Shown here: one piece after another, positions 32,950 to 43,021 of the stretch
How positions within the stretch are numbered: the first letter of the stretch is position 1
Layout: each line of letters begins with the position of its first letter
Source of the DNA: Microthrixaceae bacterium
GTDB lineage: Bacteria > Actinomycetota > Acidimicrobiia > Acidimicrobiales > Poriferisodalaceae
Reading direction: 5' to 3'
Length of the DNA stretch: 64,000 bases
NCBI GenBank assembly: GCA_011523825.1
Contig: WTFX01000009.1
Coordinates: 290,420-354,419 of the forward strand
Made by a program: the position numbers and the translations under genes
Notes under the pieces: model-generated
The model's input: the letters and a program-made list of their open reading frames with translations, nothing else
The model's database searches: none
Told to the model about the DNA's origin: nothing

Positions 32950-34062
32950 TCAGCCGCGAGGCTCGCGGGGCAACCGCAGGATCCGCTCGCCGATGATGTT
33001 GCGCAGGATCTGCGTGGTCCCGCCCATGATCGTGTAGGCGGGCGAGTACACCACGTTGCGCGACACCCGGTTGGCGAGCATCGTCTCGGCTCCGGCCACG
33101 TCGCCCACGAAGCGGGCGACCTCCTGCTCGAACTCGGTGCACCAGGTCTTGGTCACCGCCGAGTACTGCGGGAACGGCGTCTGGCGCAGCACGTTGCGCA
33201 GCACCATGTCCCGCCCGATCCGGTAGCCGGTCTCGATGCGGGCCATCCGCTGCCGGATGAGCGGGTCCGAGGTATCGGCTCGGCCCTTCATGTCCAGGTA
33301 CAGCCGCTGGTTGGATGCCAGACGGTCGATGCCACCCCGCTCGTGCTCGAGCTGGCGCATCGTCTGGGAGAAGCTGTTGTTGAGCTCCCCCACGAGGTGT
33401 TCGGTGGGCACCTCCACGTCGTCGAAGTACACCTCGTTGAAGTGGGCGTCGCCCGAGGCATCTTGGATCGGCCGCACCTCGATGCCTGGGCTGTCCATCG
33501 ACACGATCAGCTCGCTCATGCCCTTGTGCGGCGGAGCGGCAGGATCGGTGCGGCAGATCAGGTAGCACCAGTTCGCCGTGGCGGCGCCGCTCGTCCAGAT
33601 CTTCTGGCCGTTCACGATGTAGCGATCGCCGTCGCGCACGGCAGTCGTGCCGATGGCCGCGACGTCGGAGCCCGCATCGGGCTCGGACATCCCAATGCAC
33701 CAACGCGACCGGCCCGCACGCATCTCAGGCAAGAACCGGGCCTGCTGCTCAGCCGTTCCGTAGGTGAGCAGCACCGGGCCGATCTGGCGATCCGGGAAGA
33801 ATGAGCTGGCCATCGGCGCGCCGCCGAGCAGCAGCTGCTCGGTCACAACGAACCGCTCGACCTCGGGCCGCCCGTCGCCGCCGGCTTCGGTCGGCCAGCA
33901 CATGCCGATCCAGCCGCGCTCGCCCAGCCGCAGTGTGAACTCTTCTGAGTAGCCCACCAGCCAGCTGTCGTCGATCGTGAACAGGTCGGCGGTCGCTTCG
34001 CGTACCCACCCGGCTGCCTCGTCGGCCAGGTCAGTCAGCTCTTGGGGCCAGCGGTAGTCCAT
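32950..34062 (-). CDS. Acyl-CoA dehydrogenase family protein
   Basis: A 370-residue acyl-CoA dehydrogenase: CIGMSEPDAGSDVAAIGTTA (FAD/substrate loop), YIVNGQKIWTSGAATANWCY, and the end PAYTIMGGTTQILRNIIGERIL, the usual C-terminal motif. The early GWIGMCWPTEAGGDGRP stretch is the conserved N-domain turn. Sequence style is that of actinobacterial FadE-type enzymes acting on long-chain, branched or steroid side-chain CoA esters, but the exact substrate cannot be told. Start ATG 34062. Confidence 0.9.
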   Translation of the reverse strand: MDYRWPQELTDLADEAAGWVREATADLFTIDDSWLVGYSEEFTLRLGERGWIGMCWPTEAGGDGRPEVERFVVTEQLLLGGAPMASSFFPDRQIGPVLLTYGTAEQQARFLPEMRAGRSRWCIGMSEPDAGSDVAAIGTTAVRDGDRYIVNGQKIWTSGAATANWCYLICRTDPAAPPHKGMSELIVSMDSPGIEVRPIQDASGDAHFNEVYFDDVEVPTEHLVGELNNSFSQTMRQLEHERGGIDRLASNQRLYLDMKGRADTSDPLIRQRMARIETGYRIGRDMVLRNVLRQTPFPQYSAVTKTWCTEFEQEVARFVGDVAGAETMLANRVSRNVVYSPAYTIMGGTTQILRNIIGERILRLPREPRG

Positions 34063-34206
34063 CGCCGAGACCCTATGACGTGCCAGCGAACTGAGTCTTG
34101 ACGCCGGCCACCCCGGCTCGACGAGGCTCCGCGGGGCCGGCGGGACCGAGTTGTACTCTGCCCGACCGTCGGCCCGCTCCCGTTCACCAGACGCGAGGAC
34201 ATACCC

Positions 34207-37200
34207 ATGACCCGAGCCCGTCGCGGCATGGCGGCCAAGGCCGCAGCCATCTCACTCGCCGCTGTGCTGGCGTTGCAGCCAGCAATTCCGGCTGCAGCCA
34301 GCGAGCACGGCGACATACGGTCGGACCGCGAGGCGCTCGAGGAGCTCTTTGCCGCAACCGGCGGGGACGGCTGGAGCCGCAACGACTTCTGGGGCTCCGC
34401 GGCACCGCTCGGCCGGTGGCACGGCGTGACGACCGACAGCGACGGGCGCGTGGTGCGTCTCGATCTGTCGTCGAACGAGGTGGCTGGAGTGCTGCCTGCG
34501 GCGATCGGACGCCTCACGCACCTGAGGCATCTTGACCTCGGCCACAACGACCTCGTCGGCGAGCTGACGCGCAGCATCGGAGATCTCGCCCGCCTCGAAG
34601 TGCTCGACCTGCAGAACAACCGCCTCTACCGCCAGCTCCCCAGCGAGATCGGCAAGCTCACCAACCTGAGGCAGCTCGACGTCAAGCGAAACGGGTTGTG
34701 GGGCCGCAACCCCGTCGAGCTGTGGCAGCTCGAGAGCCTGCAAGAGCTCGATATGCGGGGCAACCGCATGTCGGGTTCGCTGCCGTCCGAGCTGGGGGAG
34801 ATGAGTGAGCTGACGCGCCTGCAGATCAGCGACAACTTCTTCTCGGGCGAGATTCCCGCCAGCATCGGCCAGCTCACCCGGCTGGAGTGGCTCGATGTCA
34901 GCCGCAACAGCCTGACGGGGGCGATTCCCGCAGAGATCGGGAGCCTCGACAGCCTGATGTGGTTCGACGCCAGCAGCAACTCGCTGTCCGGCGAGATCCC
35001 TGCAGAGATGGGGAAGCTCACCGGGCTCGTGACGCTGAGCCTGTCGGGCAACGGCCTCACCGGCTCGGTCCCCGCAGAGCTCGGAGCGCTCGGCGAACTT
35101 GAGCACCTGGCGCTCAGCATCAACGACTTGTCGGGCGAGGTCCCCGCTGAGCTCGGCAATCTCTCAGAGCTGCTGCAGCTGCAGCTCGGCCACAACCGTC
35201 TCTCAGGTGCCGTCCCCGCAGACTTGGGGCGGCTGGGGAAGCTGACTGACCTGTGGCTGGAGGACAACGAGCTGTCGGGCGATATTCCTGGCGAACTCGG
35301 CGAGCTCGGCAAGCTCCGGGAACTCCGGCTGGAGCGGAACCGGCTCTCGGGCGACATCCCGAGCCGGCTCGGCGACCTCCGGCGCCTCCGGATCCTGTAT
35401 CTGCACGACAACCAGCTGTCGGGCGAGATTCCCGGAGAGCTGGGGGGAGCGAATCGCCTCACGGAACTGCGCCTCGACGGCAACCGGCTGAGCGGGCGCA
35501 TCCCGAGCCGGCTCGGCGACATGACGGAGTTGAGGCAGCTCGATCTCAGCGGCAACCGGCTGTACGGCCAGATCCCGTCCGCAGTGTGGGATCTGGCGAA
35601 GCTTCGACAGCTCCGACTCGACGACAACGAGCTGTCCGGCCCGGTAACGAGCTCCGTCGGCGACCTCGGGCTGCTGACGGTGCTCGATCTGGGCGACAAC
35701 AGCCTCACCGGCCGCATTCCGGGCGCCATCGGCCGCTTGACGAATCTGCGGGACCTGCGGCTGGCCAACAATCAGCTGAGCGGACCGATTCCCTCGCAGC
35801 TGAGGGAGCTCAGTCGCCTTGAGCGCTTGGACTTCAGGGCGAATGCGCTCTCGGGGACGGTGCCCGCTGCCTTGGCCGAATTGGACAGGCTCGAGTACCT
35901 CGCGCTGAACATCAACCACCTCACGGGGGAGATTCCCCCCCAGCTGGGCGAACTGGACCGGTTGGTCAACCTCAACCTGAGCAGAAACGCACTGACCGGC
36001 GAGATCCCGCCCGAACTCGGCAACCTGACCAGTCTCGAGAGCATCTCGCTCAGCTTCAACGAACTCGTCGGCCCGATTCCCCCCGAATTCGGCGACCTGG
36101 AGAATCTCCGCCTCCTCTACCTGCGGTACAACCAGCTGACCGGCGAGATCCCGCCCGAACTCGGCAACCTCAGCTCGCTCTCTCGGATCAACCTGTGGCG
36201 CAATCAGTTGACGGGCGAGATTCCCGCAGAGTTCGGCGAACTGGTCAACCTGACGCGGCTCGACCTCGACGACAACATGCTGAGCGGCGAGATCCCGTCC
36301 GGGCTCGGTGACCTCGTCGAGTTGACCGAGCTGTGGCTGCGGGGCAACGAGCTGAGCGGCGAGATCCCGTCCGAACTGGGCAACCTCGGCAAGCTGCAAC
36401 GTCTCTATCTCGACGGCAACCAGCTCACCGGCCCGATCCCGCCCGAGTTCAACGCGCTCGCCAGCCTCAGGCGGCTCTGGCTGCAAGACAACCAGCTCGT
36501 CGGCGAGATCCCGCCGGGGCTCGGCGCGCTTGCCGACCTCGAGCAGGTCATGCTCGGCGGCACCAACACGCTGAGCGGCTGCATCCCGGCCGAATGGCGC
36601 TACGCGGAGTTCCTGGCCGACGATCTGGGCAGCCTCGGGCTGGACTTCTGCCTCGATGCCGCGACTGCGATGACCCGTGCCATCGTTGACGATCTCCGCC
36701 GCAACGCCGATGAGTTCTCCTACGAGATCGGCACCCGCGGAGGCGCACTCACGCTGGCCACGATCTCCGAGCCGTTGACCTTCAATCTGGCGCTGTCCAA
36801 CGACGCCGGCTCATCGAACGTCCTGGGCTACCTCTTCGAGGGCCTGACCGAGACTTCGTGGCTGGACGACGAGATCGAGCCGTCGCTGGCCGAGTCGTGG
36901 GAACGCTCTGACGACGGCCTGCGCTGGGTGTTCCACCTGCGGCAGGACGTGACATGGCACGACGGGACGCCCTTCACCGCGCACGACGTGGACTTCACGT
37001 TCAACCGGATCGTCTACAACGACGACTTCAACGCGTCCAGCCGTGCGACCTTCGAGTTCCGCTACCTCAACGATGACGGGGAGTGGGATACATCGCAGAT
37101 GAAGGTGCAGGCGCTCGACGACCACACGGTCGAGTTCGTGCTGCCCCAGCCGTTCGCGCCGTTCCTGCGCTCGATGGGCACGGCCATCTACCCCAAGCAC

Positions 37201-38379
37201 ATCACCGAGGGACCGATCGAGGCCGGCACGTTCACCGAGTTCTGGGACATCGACACTGACCCGTCCGAGATCATCGGCACCGGACCGTTCACCATCGGCG
37301 AGTACACCCCCGGCGAGCGGATCGTCTTCGAGCGCAACGCGGACTACTGGCAGACCGACTCCGACGGCCAGCAGCTCCCGTACCTGGACCAGGTGGTGCA
37401 CATCGTGGTGCCGGACCTGGCATCAGAGCTGGCGCTGTTCCGCGACGGCACCGCGGACTTTCACGGTGTGCTGGGTGAGGAGTACGCGCTGCTCGAGCCG
37501 CTGGCTGAGGCGGAGAACTTCACCCTGCACCGCCGGGGTCCCGGCTTCGGCACCACGTTCCTGGCCTTCAACCAGAATCCGGGCACCAGCGATGAAGGCC
37601 AGCCGTTCGTGGACCGGACCAAGCTGTACTGGTTCACCAACGTGAAGTTCCGTCAGGCAGTGGCCCACACGCTCGACAAGGCGACGATGATCGACGGCGT
37701 CCAGCACGGGCTGGGCTACCAGCAGTGGTCGTCGGTGAGCCCGGCCGCGGGCGACTTCCACCATCCCGATGTGCGTCGCTACCCCTACGACCTCGACAAG
37801 GCTAACGATCTCCTCGACGACCTGGGGTGGATCGACACCGACGGTGACGGCATCCGCGAGGACGACTTGGGCAACCCGATCTCGTTCACGCTGGTGACCA
37901 ACGACGGCAACGCCGTGCGAGAAGCAGTCACCGAGATCATCCGGGACGGGATGGCCGAGGTGGGCCTCGACGTCGCCTACAAGGCGATCGACTTCGGAGA
38001 CCTGGTGTCACAGCTCATCTCCACCTACGACTGGGAGGCGATGGTCATCGGCTTCACCGGCGGTCCCGATCCCTACAGCGGCATCGGTCTGTGGCACAGC
38101 TCGCAGTCGCTGCACCTGTGGCATCCGTTCCAAGACGAGCCTGCGACCGACTGGGAAGCCGAGATCGACCGGCTCTATATCGAGGCCAGCCGGGAACTCG
38201 ACCACGACCGGCGGGTCCGGCTCTATCGCGAGGCGCAGGCCATTGCCGCCGCGAACGTGCCGTTGATCTTCACGACGCTCGGCGAGCGGCTGGGTGCCGT
38301 GCGCAACGTGTTCGGAAACACCACGCCGACGCTGTACGGCTACTGGGACATCCGCTACCTGTACCGCACTGATCAGTAG
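34207..38379 (+). CDS. Secreted fusion protein: plant-type leucine-rich repeats joined to an SBP_bac_5 solute-binding domain
   Basis: A 1390-residue protein. Residues 1-32 form a Sec signal peptide (ISLAAVLALQPAIPAAAS) without a lipobox. Residues 38-84 resemble the cap that precedes bacterial plant-type LRRs (ALEELFAATGGDGWSRNDFW). From residue 85, 29 repeats of exactly 24 residues follow with consensus LxLxxNxLSGxIPxxLGxLxx, plus a partial one ending in SGCIPAEW (to about 800). Residues 845-1385 are a family-5 solute-binding domain as in oligopeptide/dipeptide ABC systems: LAESWERSDDGLRWVFHLR, WHDGTPFTAHDVDFTFNRI, GTGPFTIGEYTPGERI, VKFRQAVAHTLDKATMI. The frame is uninterrupted. No permease genes adjoin. 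I know no family with this architecture. It may capture peptides or bind a surface or host ligand; both are inference. Confidence 0.85.
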   Translation: MTRARRGMAAKAAAISLAAVLALQPAIPAAASEHGDIRSDREALEELFAATGGDGWSRNDFWGSAAPLGRWHGVTTDSDGRVVRLDLSSNEVAGVLPAAIGRLTHLRHLDLGHNDLVGELTRSIGDLARLEVLDLQNNRLYRQLPSEIGKLTNLRQLDVKRNGLWGRNPVELWQLESLQELDMRGNRMSGSLPSELGEMSELTRLQISDNFFSGEIPASIGQLTRLEWLDVSRNSLTGAIPAEIGSLDSLMWFDASSNSLSGEIPAEMGKLTGLVTLSLSGNGLTGSVPAELGALGELEHLALSINDLSGEVPAELGNLSELLQLQLGHNRLSGAVPADLGRLGKLTDLWLEDNELSGDIPGELGELGKLRELRLERNRLSGDIPSRLGDLRRLRILYLHDNQLSGEIPGELGGANRLTELRLDGNRLSGRIPSRLGDMTELRQLDLSGNRLYGQIPSAVWDLAKLRQLRLDDNELSGPVTSSVGDLGLLTVLDLGDNSLTGRIPGAIGRLTNLRDLRLANNQLSGPIPSQLRELSRLERLDFRANALSGTVPAALAELDRLEYLALNINHLTGEIPPQLGELDRLVNLNLSRNALTGEIPPELGNLTSLESISLSFNELVGPIPPEFGDLENLRLLYLRYNQLTGEIPPELGNLSSLSRINLWRNQLTGEIPAEFGELVNLTRLDLDDNMLSGEIPSGLGDLVELTELWLRGNELSGEIPSELGNLGKLQRLYLDGNQLTGPIPPEFNALASLRRLWLQDNQLVGEIPPGLGALADLEQVMLGGTNTLSGCIPAEWRYAEFLADDLGSLGLDFCLDAATAMTRAIVDDLRRNADEFSYEIGTRGGALTLATISEPLTFNLALSNDAGSSNVLGYLFEGLTETSWLDDEIEPSLAESWERSDDGLRWVFHLRQDVTWHDGTPFTAHDVDFTFNRIVYNDDFNASSRATFEFRYLNDDGEWDTSQMKVQALDDHTVEFVLPQPFAPFLRSMGTAIYPKHITEGPIEAGTFTEFWDIDTDPSEIIGTGPFTIGEYTPGERIVFERNADYWQTDSDGQQLPYLDQVVHIVVPDLASELALFRDGTADFHGVLGEEYALLEPLAEAENFTLHRRGPGFGTTFLAFNQNPGTSDEGQPFVDRTKLYWFTNVKFRQAVAHTLDKATMIDGVQHGLGYQQWSSVSPAAGDFHHPDVRRYPYDLDKANDLLDDLGWIDTDGDGIREDDLGNPISFTLVTNDGNAVREAVTEIIRDGMAEVGLDVAYKAIDFGDLVSQLISTYDWEAMVIGFTGGPDPYSGIGLWHSSQSLHLWHPFQDEPATDWEAEIDRLYIEASRELDHDRRVRLYREAQAIAAANVPLIFTTLGERLGAVRNVFGNTTPTLYGYWDIRYLYRTDQ
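34459..36546 (+). repeat. 29 tandem 72-bp units encoding leucine-rich repeats
   Basis: Each unit encodes 24 residues with no length variation. Units 21-29 are more alike (GEIPPELGNL type) than units 1-7, suggesting later expansion at the 3' side. Coding, not a CRISPR or satellite. Confidence 0.85.
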
Positions 38380-38425
38380 GCGGCTCTGCGGGCGACGCCT
38401 CCGAGGGCGCTCGCCGCGGGCACCT

Positions 38426-39229
38426 TCAGATCAGCAGGTTCGCTCGCAGCATCTCCAGGGCAGCAGGGTCGAGGCCGTGTGCGAGCAGGTATCCCTCGGC
38501 ACCGGTCGCTGTGCTGCCGTTGGACAGGCGGCCGTATTGGCCGTCGAGCTCCGCCAGCACTGTTGCCATCACCCCGCGCGGCGCGCTGAGGATCGCCCGC
38601 ACGTCGTCGATGTCGATGCCGATCTTCGCGAAGTCCGGCGTCAGCTCCTTGATGCGCTGGTGCGAGCGCAGCTCGTTTGACAGGCAGTAGTCGTCGAGCA
38701 CCGCCGCACGGTCGACGCCGAGTGCTTCCAGCAGGAGCGCTGACGCGATCCCGCTGCGGTCCTTGCCGGCGGTGCAGTGAAACAGCATCGGCAGGTGATC
38801 GACATCGGCGGCGATGGCCACGAGCTGAGCGAACCGTTCGCCGTACTCTCCGATCATCTGCAGGTACAGCCCGGCCATGTCGTCTTCGCTGACCGACCGC
38901 AGCCGCCCCTCGAAGATCTGTTCCACCATGCTGATGTCGCCGTCCACGGTGTCGCCCACCGGCAGCGAGATGTGCGAGGTCACGCCGGGCCACAGCCGGG
39001 AGCGATCCCGCTCGATCTCGGGCCCGGCACGAAAGTCGATCACCGTGCGGATGCCCCGGCTGCCCAATTCTTCGAGATCGTCGAGGGTCAGCGTGCTCAG
39101 CCGATCGGAACGGAACAGCGCTCCCATCCGCACATGGCGGCCTCGCTCGGCGGGGTAGCCGCCGAGGTCACGGCAGTTCCTCGCGCCCTCCAAGGTGATT
39201 ACCGCATCTTGACGAGCATCCCGGCGCAC
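38426..39229 (-). CDS. Tyrosine-protein phosphatase (LipA/DSP-like, P-loop HCX5R)
   Basis: A 267-residue phosphatase: ARNCRDLGGYP near the start, ALFRSDRLSTLT, VIDFRAGPEIERDRS and the P-loop HCTAGKDRSG with catalytic Cys and Arg. This is the actinobacterial/fungal Y_phosphatase3 type, which includes secreted mycobacterial PtpB; it dephosphorylates phosphotyrosine and sometimes phosphoinositides. No signal peptide. Start taken as the first start at 39229. It is divergent from the quinone oxidoreductase gene across 41 bp. Confidence 0.88.
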   Translation of the reverse strand: MRRDARQDAVITLEGARNCRDLGGYPAERGRHVRMGALFRSDRLSTLTLDDLEELGSRGIRTVIDFRAGPEIERDRSRLWPGVTSHISLPVGDTVDGDISMVEQIFEGRLRSVSEDDMAGLYLQMIGEYGERFAQLVAIAADVDHLPMLFHCTAGKDRSGIASALLLEALGVDRAAVLDDYCLSNELRSHQRIKELTPDFAKIGIDIDDVRAILSAPRGVMATVLAELDGQYGRLSNGSTATGAEGYLLAHGLDPAALEMLRANLLI

Positions 39230-39270
39230 GGGCTCGCAGGGTAATCACTTCCGAAGTACCGTCGCCGCTC

Positions 39271-40254
39271 ATGCGTGCAGTGGTGATTCCCGAATACGGC
39301 GGCGTCGACGTCCTGCGGGTGCAGGACGTGCCAGATCCCGTGCCCGGGCCAGATGAAGTGCTCGTCGACGTGGCCTGCTCGGCGATGAACCGCGCTGACC
39401 TGCTCCAGCGGATGGGCCTGTACCCAGCGCCCGGCCCCAAGCCCGAGTTCGAGATTCCCGGCCTGGAGTTCGCTGGCACCATCGCGGCGTTGGGCGAGCG
39501 CGTCATGGGCTGGTCGGTGGGCGACGAGGTCATGGGCATCGTGTCGGGTGGGGCGAAGGCCGAGCAGGTCGTCACCCACGAGCGCATGCTGCAGCGCACC
39601 CCCTCGGGGGTGGAGCTGCGCGATGCAGCGGCCATCCCGGAGGTGTTCATGACTGCCCACGATGCGCTGGTGACCCAGGGCGGGCTGACCTCGGGCGGCA
39701 CAGCGCTAGTGCATGCCGGCGCGTCGGGCGTGGGCACCGCCGCTATCCAGATCGCCAAGGCCATCGGCGCCCGGATCGCGGTCACCTGCTCGACATCCAA
39801 GGTTGCGGCCTGCACTGATCTCGGCGCCGACCTCGTCATCGACTACACGCAGGCTGACTTTGCCGACGAGATCGCAGCATGGACAGGCCGCCAAGGCGTG
39901 GACGTGGTGCTGGATGTGATCGGCGGCGACTACCTGGCCCGCAACATCGCCTCGGTGCGCGTCCAGGGACGCATCATCCAAGTCGGCGTCATGGGCGAGC
40001 CGAAAGCCACATTCGCGCTCGGCGCCCTGCTGCCCAAGCGGGCGTCGCTCATCGGCACGGTGCTGCGTTCACGGCCCATCGAGCAGAAGATCGACGCCAA
40101 CCAGCGTTTCTGCGCCGAACTGCTCCCTCGCTTCGACGACGGTTCGCTGCGGCCGATCATCGACTCGCGATTCGCGCTCGACGACATCGCCGAAGCACAC
40201 AACTACATGGCCACCAACGCGAACGTCGGCAAGATCCTCCTGGACATCGCCTAG
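39271..40254 (+). CDS. Zinc-free NAD(P)H:quinone oxidoreductase (MDR family)
   Basis: A 327-residue medium-chain reductase of the quinone-oxidoreductase/PIG3 type: CSAMNRADLLQRMGLYPAPG, the nucleotide-binding HAGASGVGTAAIQIAKAIGA, DVVLDVIGGDYL and the end ALDDIAEAHNYMATNANVGK. The catalytic zinc ligands of alcohol dehydrogenases are missing, as expected for this branch. It reduces quinones or enones with NADPH. TACCGT (39257-39262) lies eight bases before ATG 39271. Confidence 0.9.
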   Translation: MRAVVIPEYGGVDVLRVQDVPDPVPGPDEVLVDVACSAMNRADLLQRMGLYPAPGPKPEFEIPGLEFAGTIAALGERVMGWSVGDEVMGIVSGGAKAEQVVTHERMLQRTPSGVELRDAAAIPEVFMTAHDALVTQGGLTSGGTALVHAGASGVGTAAIQIAKAIGARIAVTCSTSKVAACTDLGADLVIDYTQADFADEIAAWTGRQGVDVVLDVIGGDYLARNIASVRVQGRIIQVGVMGEPKATFALGALLPKRASLIGTVLRSRPIEQKIDANQRFCAELLPRFDDGSLRPIIDSRFALDDIAEAHNYMATNANVGKILLDIA

Positions 40255-40302
40255 CAACCCGAGCCAGCACCGCTGTTACAGCGCCCAGCGGCGCAGAGAC
40301 GG

Positions 40303-41574
<1,272 letters not shown>

Positions 41575-41656
41575 CAGTCCCCCTCGTTCGCGCCGCCGAA
41601 TGTACCCAATATGTCGCTCTGCCGCGAATTGGCCCCGCTATTGGCGGACGATTCGC

Positions 41657-43021
41657 TCAGAGGGGGGCGTTGTCGTGGCGGCGCTGGCGGAGCCGTTCGC
41701 GCTTGGTGGCGAGCATGTCGAGCGTGTCGATGAGCTCGCGTCGCGTGTCGGCGGGGTCGATGACGCTGTCGACATAGCCGCGCTCGGCGGCGACGTAGGG
41801 ATTCAGGTATGTGTCTTCGTAGTCGGTGACGTAGTCTGCGATCTCGTCCTCATCGGCGCCGCGGCGCAGGATCTGGGCCGCCTGAGATGCGCCCATCACC
41901 GCCAGTTCGGCGCTGGGCCACGCTAGGTACACGTCGTTGCCCATCGTCTTGGAGTCCATGACGATGTAGGCGCCGCCGTAGGACTTGCGCAGCACCACGG
42001 CCACCCGCGGCACCGTGGCACGCGCATAGGCAAAGGCCAGTTGGGCGCCGTGGCGGATCATGCCGCGCCATTCGAGGTCCTTGCCGGGGTAGAAGCCGGG
42101 CGTGTCCACCAGCGTGACCAGTGGCAGGCCGAAGGCATCGCAGAAATTGACGAAACGGGCGCCCTTCTGGCTGGCGGCGATGTCGAGTGTGCCGGCGATG
42201 CTCATCGGCTGGTTCGCCAGCACGCCCACCGCGTAGCCGCCCAGCGTGGCGAAGCCCGTGACGAGGTTCGGCGCCCACCCCGCCCGAAGCTCAGTGAGGC
42301 AGCCCTCGTCGACGAGCTCCGAGATGATGTCGCGCACGTCGTAGGCACCCGTCGGCACCGACGGCAGCATCTCGCCCGCAGCCGGAGTCAGGCGCTCACG
42401 CGGATCGTCGGTTTCGATGCGTGGCGGCAGTTCGTCGCAGTGCGGCGGCAGATAGCTCAGGATCTCGGTCAGCATGTCGAGCACACCCTCGGTGGATGTC
42501 ACCGCAGACGCAGTTCCCGAGGCGCTGGCATGAATCGGGGCGCCGCCCAGTTCGTCTGGTCCGATGGCCACACCGGTCATCTCGCGCACCGGCACGGGGC
42601 CGCTCACGAAGGCATACGCGTCGTCGGACATCACGACGACATCAGACAACCCGATCAGCAGGGCGATGCCCGAGATGGCCTGTCCTGTCACCCCGGCCAG
42701 GACCGGGACCACTCCCGAGCAGCGCACGAGTACCCGCGCGGCTTCGCCCCACCCGTGCAGCGCGGCGACGCCATAGTGCGCGTCGGCGCCGCTGGACGAC
42801 AGCATGAGCACCACCGGCAAGCGCTTGGCGAGCGCCGTCTGCAGGCCTGCGACGATGGTCTCGCTGTCGGCGGGTGCAAGCGCACCGCGCCGGTGGGGGC
42901 TGTCGGCGGAGATGAGCATGGCCGTCCGCTCGCCGAGGGTGGCGATGCCGGCCGTCACATGTCCACTTGCACCGGCGCGCAGCTGCAGGTCCACTGGCGC
43001 GAGGTTATGTGGCCGTGACAC
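41657..43021 (-). CDS. Acyl-CoA carboxylase carboxyltransferase subunit (short form)
   Basis: A 454-residue biotin-dependent carboxyltransferase of the PccB/AccD type with N- and C-halves of the crotonase fold. The C-half is well conserved: LVTLVDTPGFYPGKDLEWRG, RHGAQLAFAYARATVPRVAV and LRKSYGGAYIVMDSKTMG. The usual first 60-70 residues (biotin-domain contact region) are missing, and the N-half is diverged (LPVVLMLSSSGADAHYG). No biotin carboxylase/BCCP gene is near. It may carboxylate acetyl-, propionyl- or another acyl-CoA. GTG 43021 overlaps the LysR gene by 17 bp on the same strand, so regulator and enzyme share a transcript. Confidence 0.82.
   Translation of the reverse strand: MSRPHNLAPVDLQLRAGASGHVTAGIATLGERTAMLISADSPHRRGALAPADSETIVAGLQTALAKRLPVVLMLSSSGADAHYGVAALHGWGEAARVLVRCSGVVPVLAGVTGQAISGIALLIGLSDVVVMSDDAYAFVSGPVPVREMTGVAIGPDELGGAPIHASASGTASAVTSTEGVLDMLTEILSYLPPHCDELPPRIETDDPRERLTPAAGEMLPSVPTGAYDVRDIISELVDEGCLTELRAGWAPNLVTGFATLGGYAVGVLANQPMSIAGTLDIAASQKGARFVNFCDAFGLPLVTLVDTPGFYPGKDLEWRGMIRHGAQLAFAYARATVPRVAVVLRKSYGGAYIVMDSKTMGNDVYLAWPSAELAVMGASQAAQILRRGADEDEIADYVTDYEDTYLNPYVAAERGYVDSVIDPADTRRELIDTLDMLATKRERLRQRRHDNAPL

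Noticed and set aside
34252..36486. Long open frames antisense to the LRR region.
   Set aside because: They mirror the 72-bp periodicity of the real gene; the repeats have no stop codons on the opposite strand. They lack plausible start signals and family motifs.
34459..36546. Tandem 72-bp periodicity as a possible CRISPR or satellite array.
   Set aside because: It is wholly inside one reading frame and encodes 24-residue leucine-rich repeats; there are no conserved repeat/variable spacer units.
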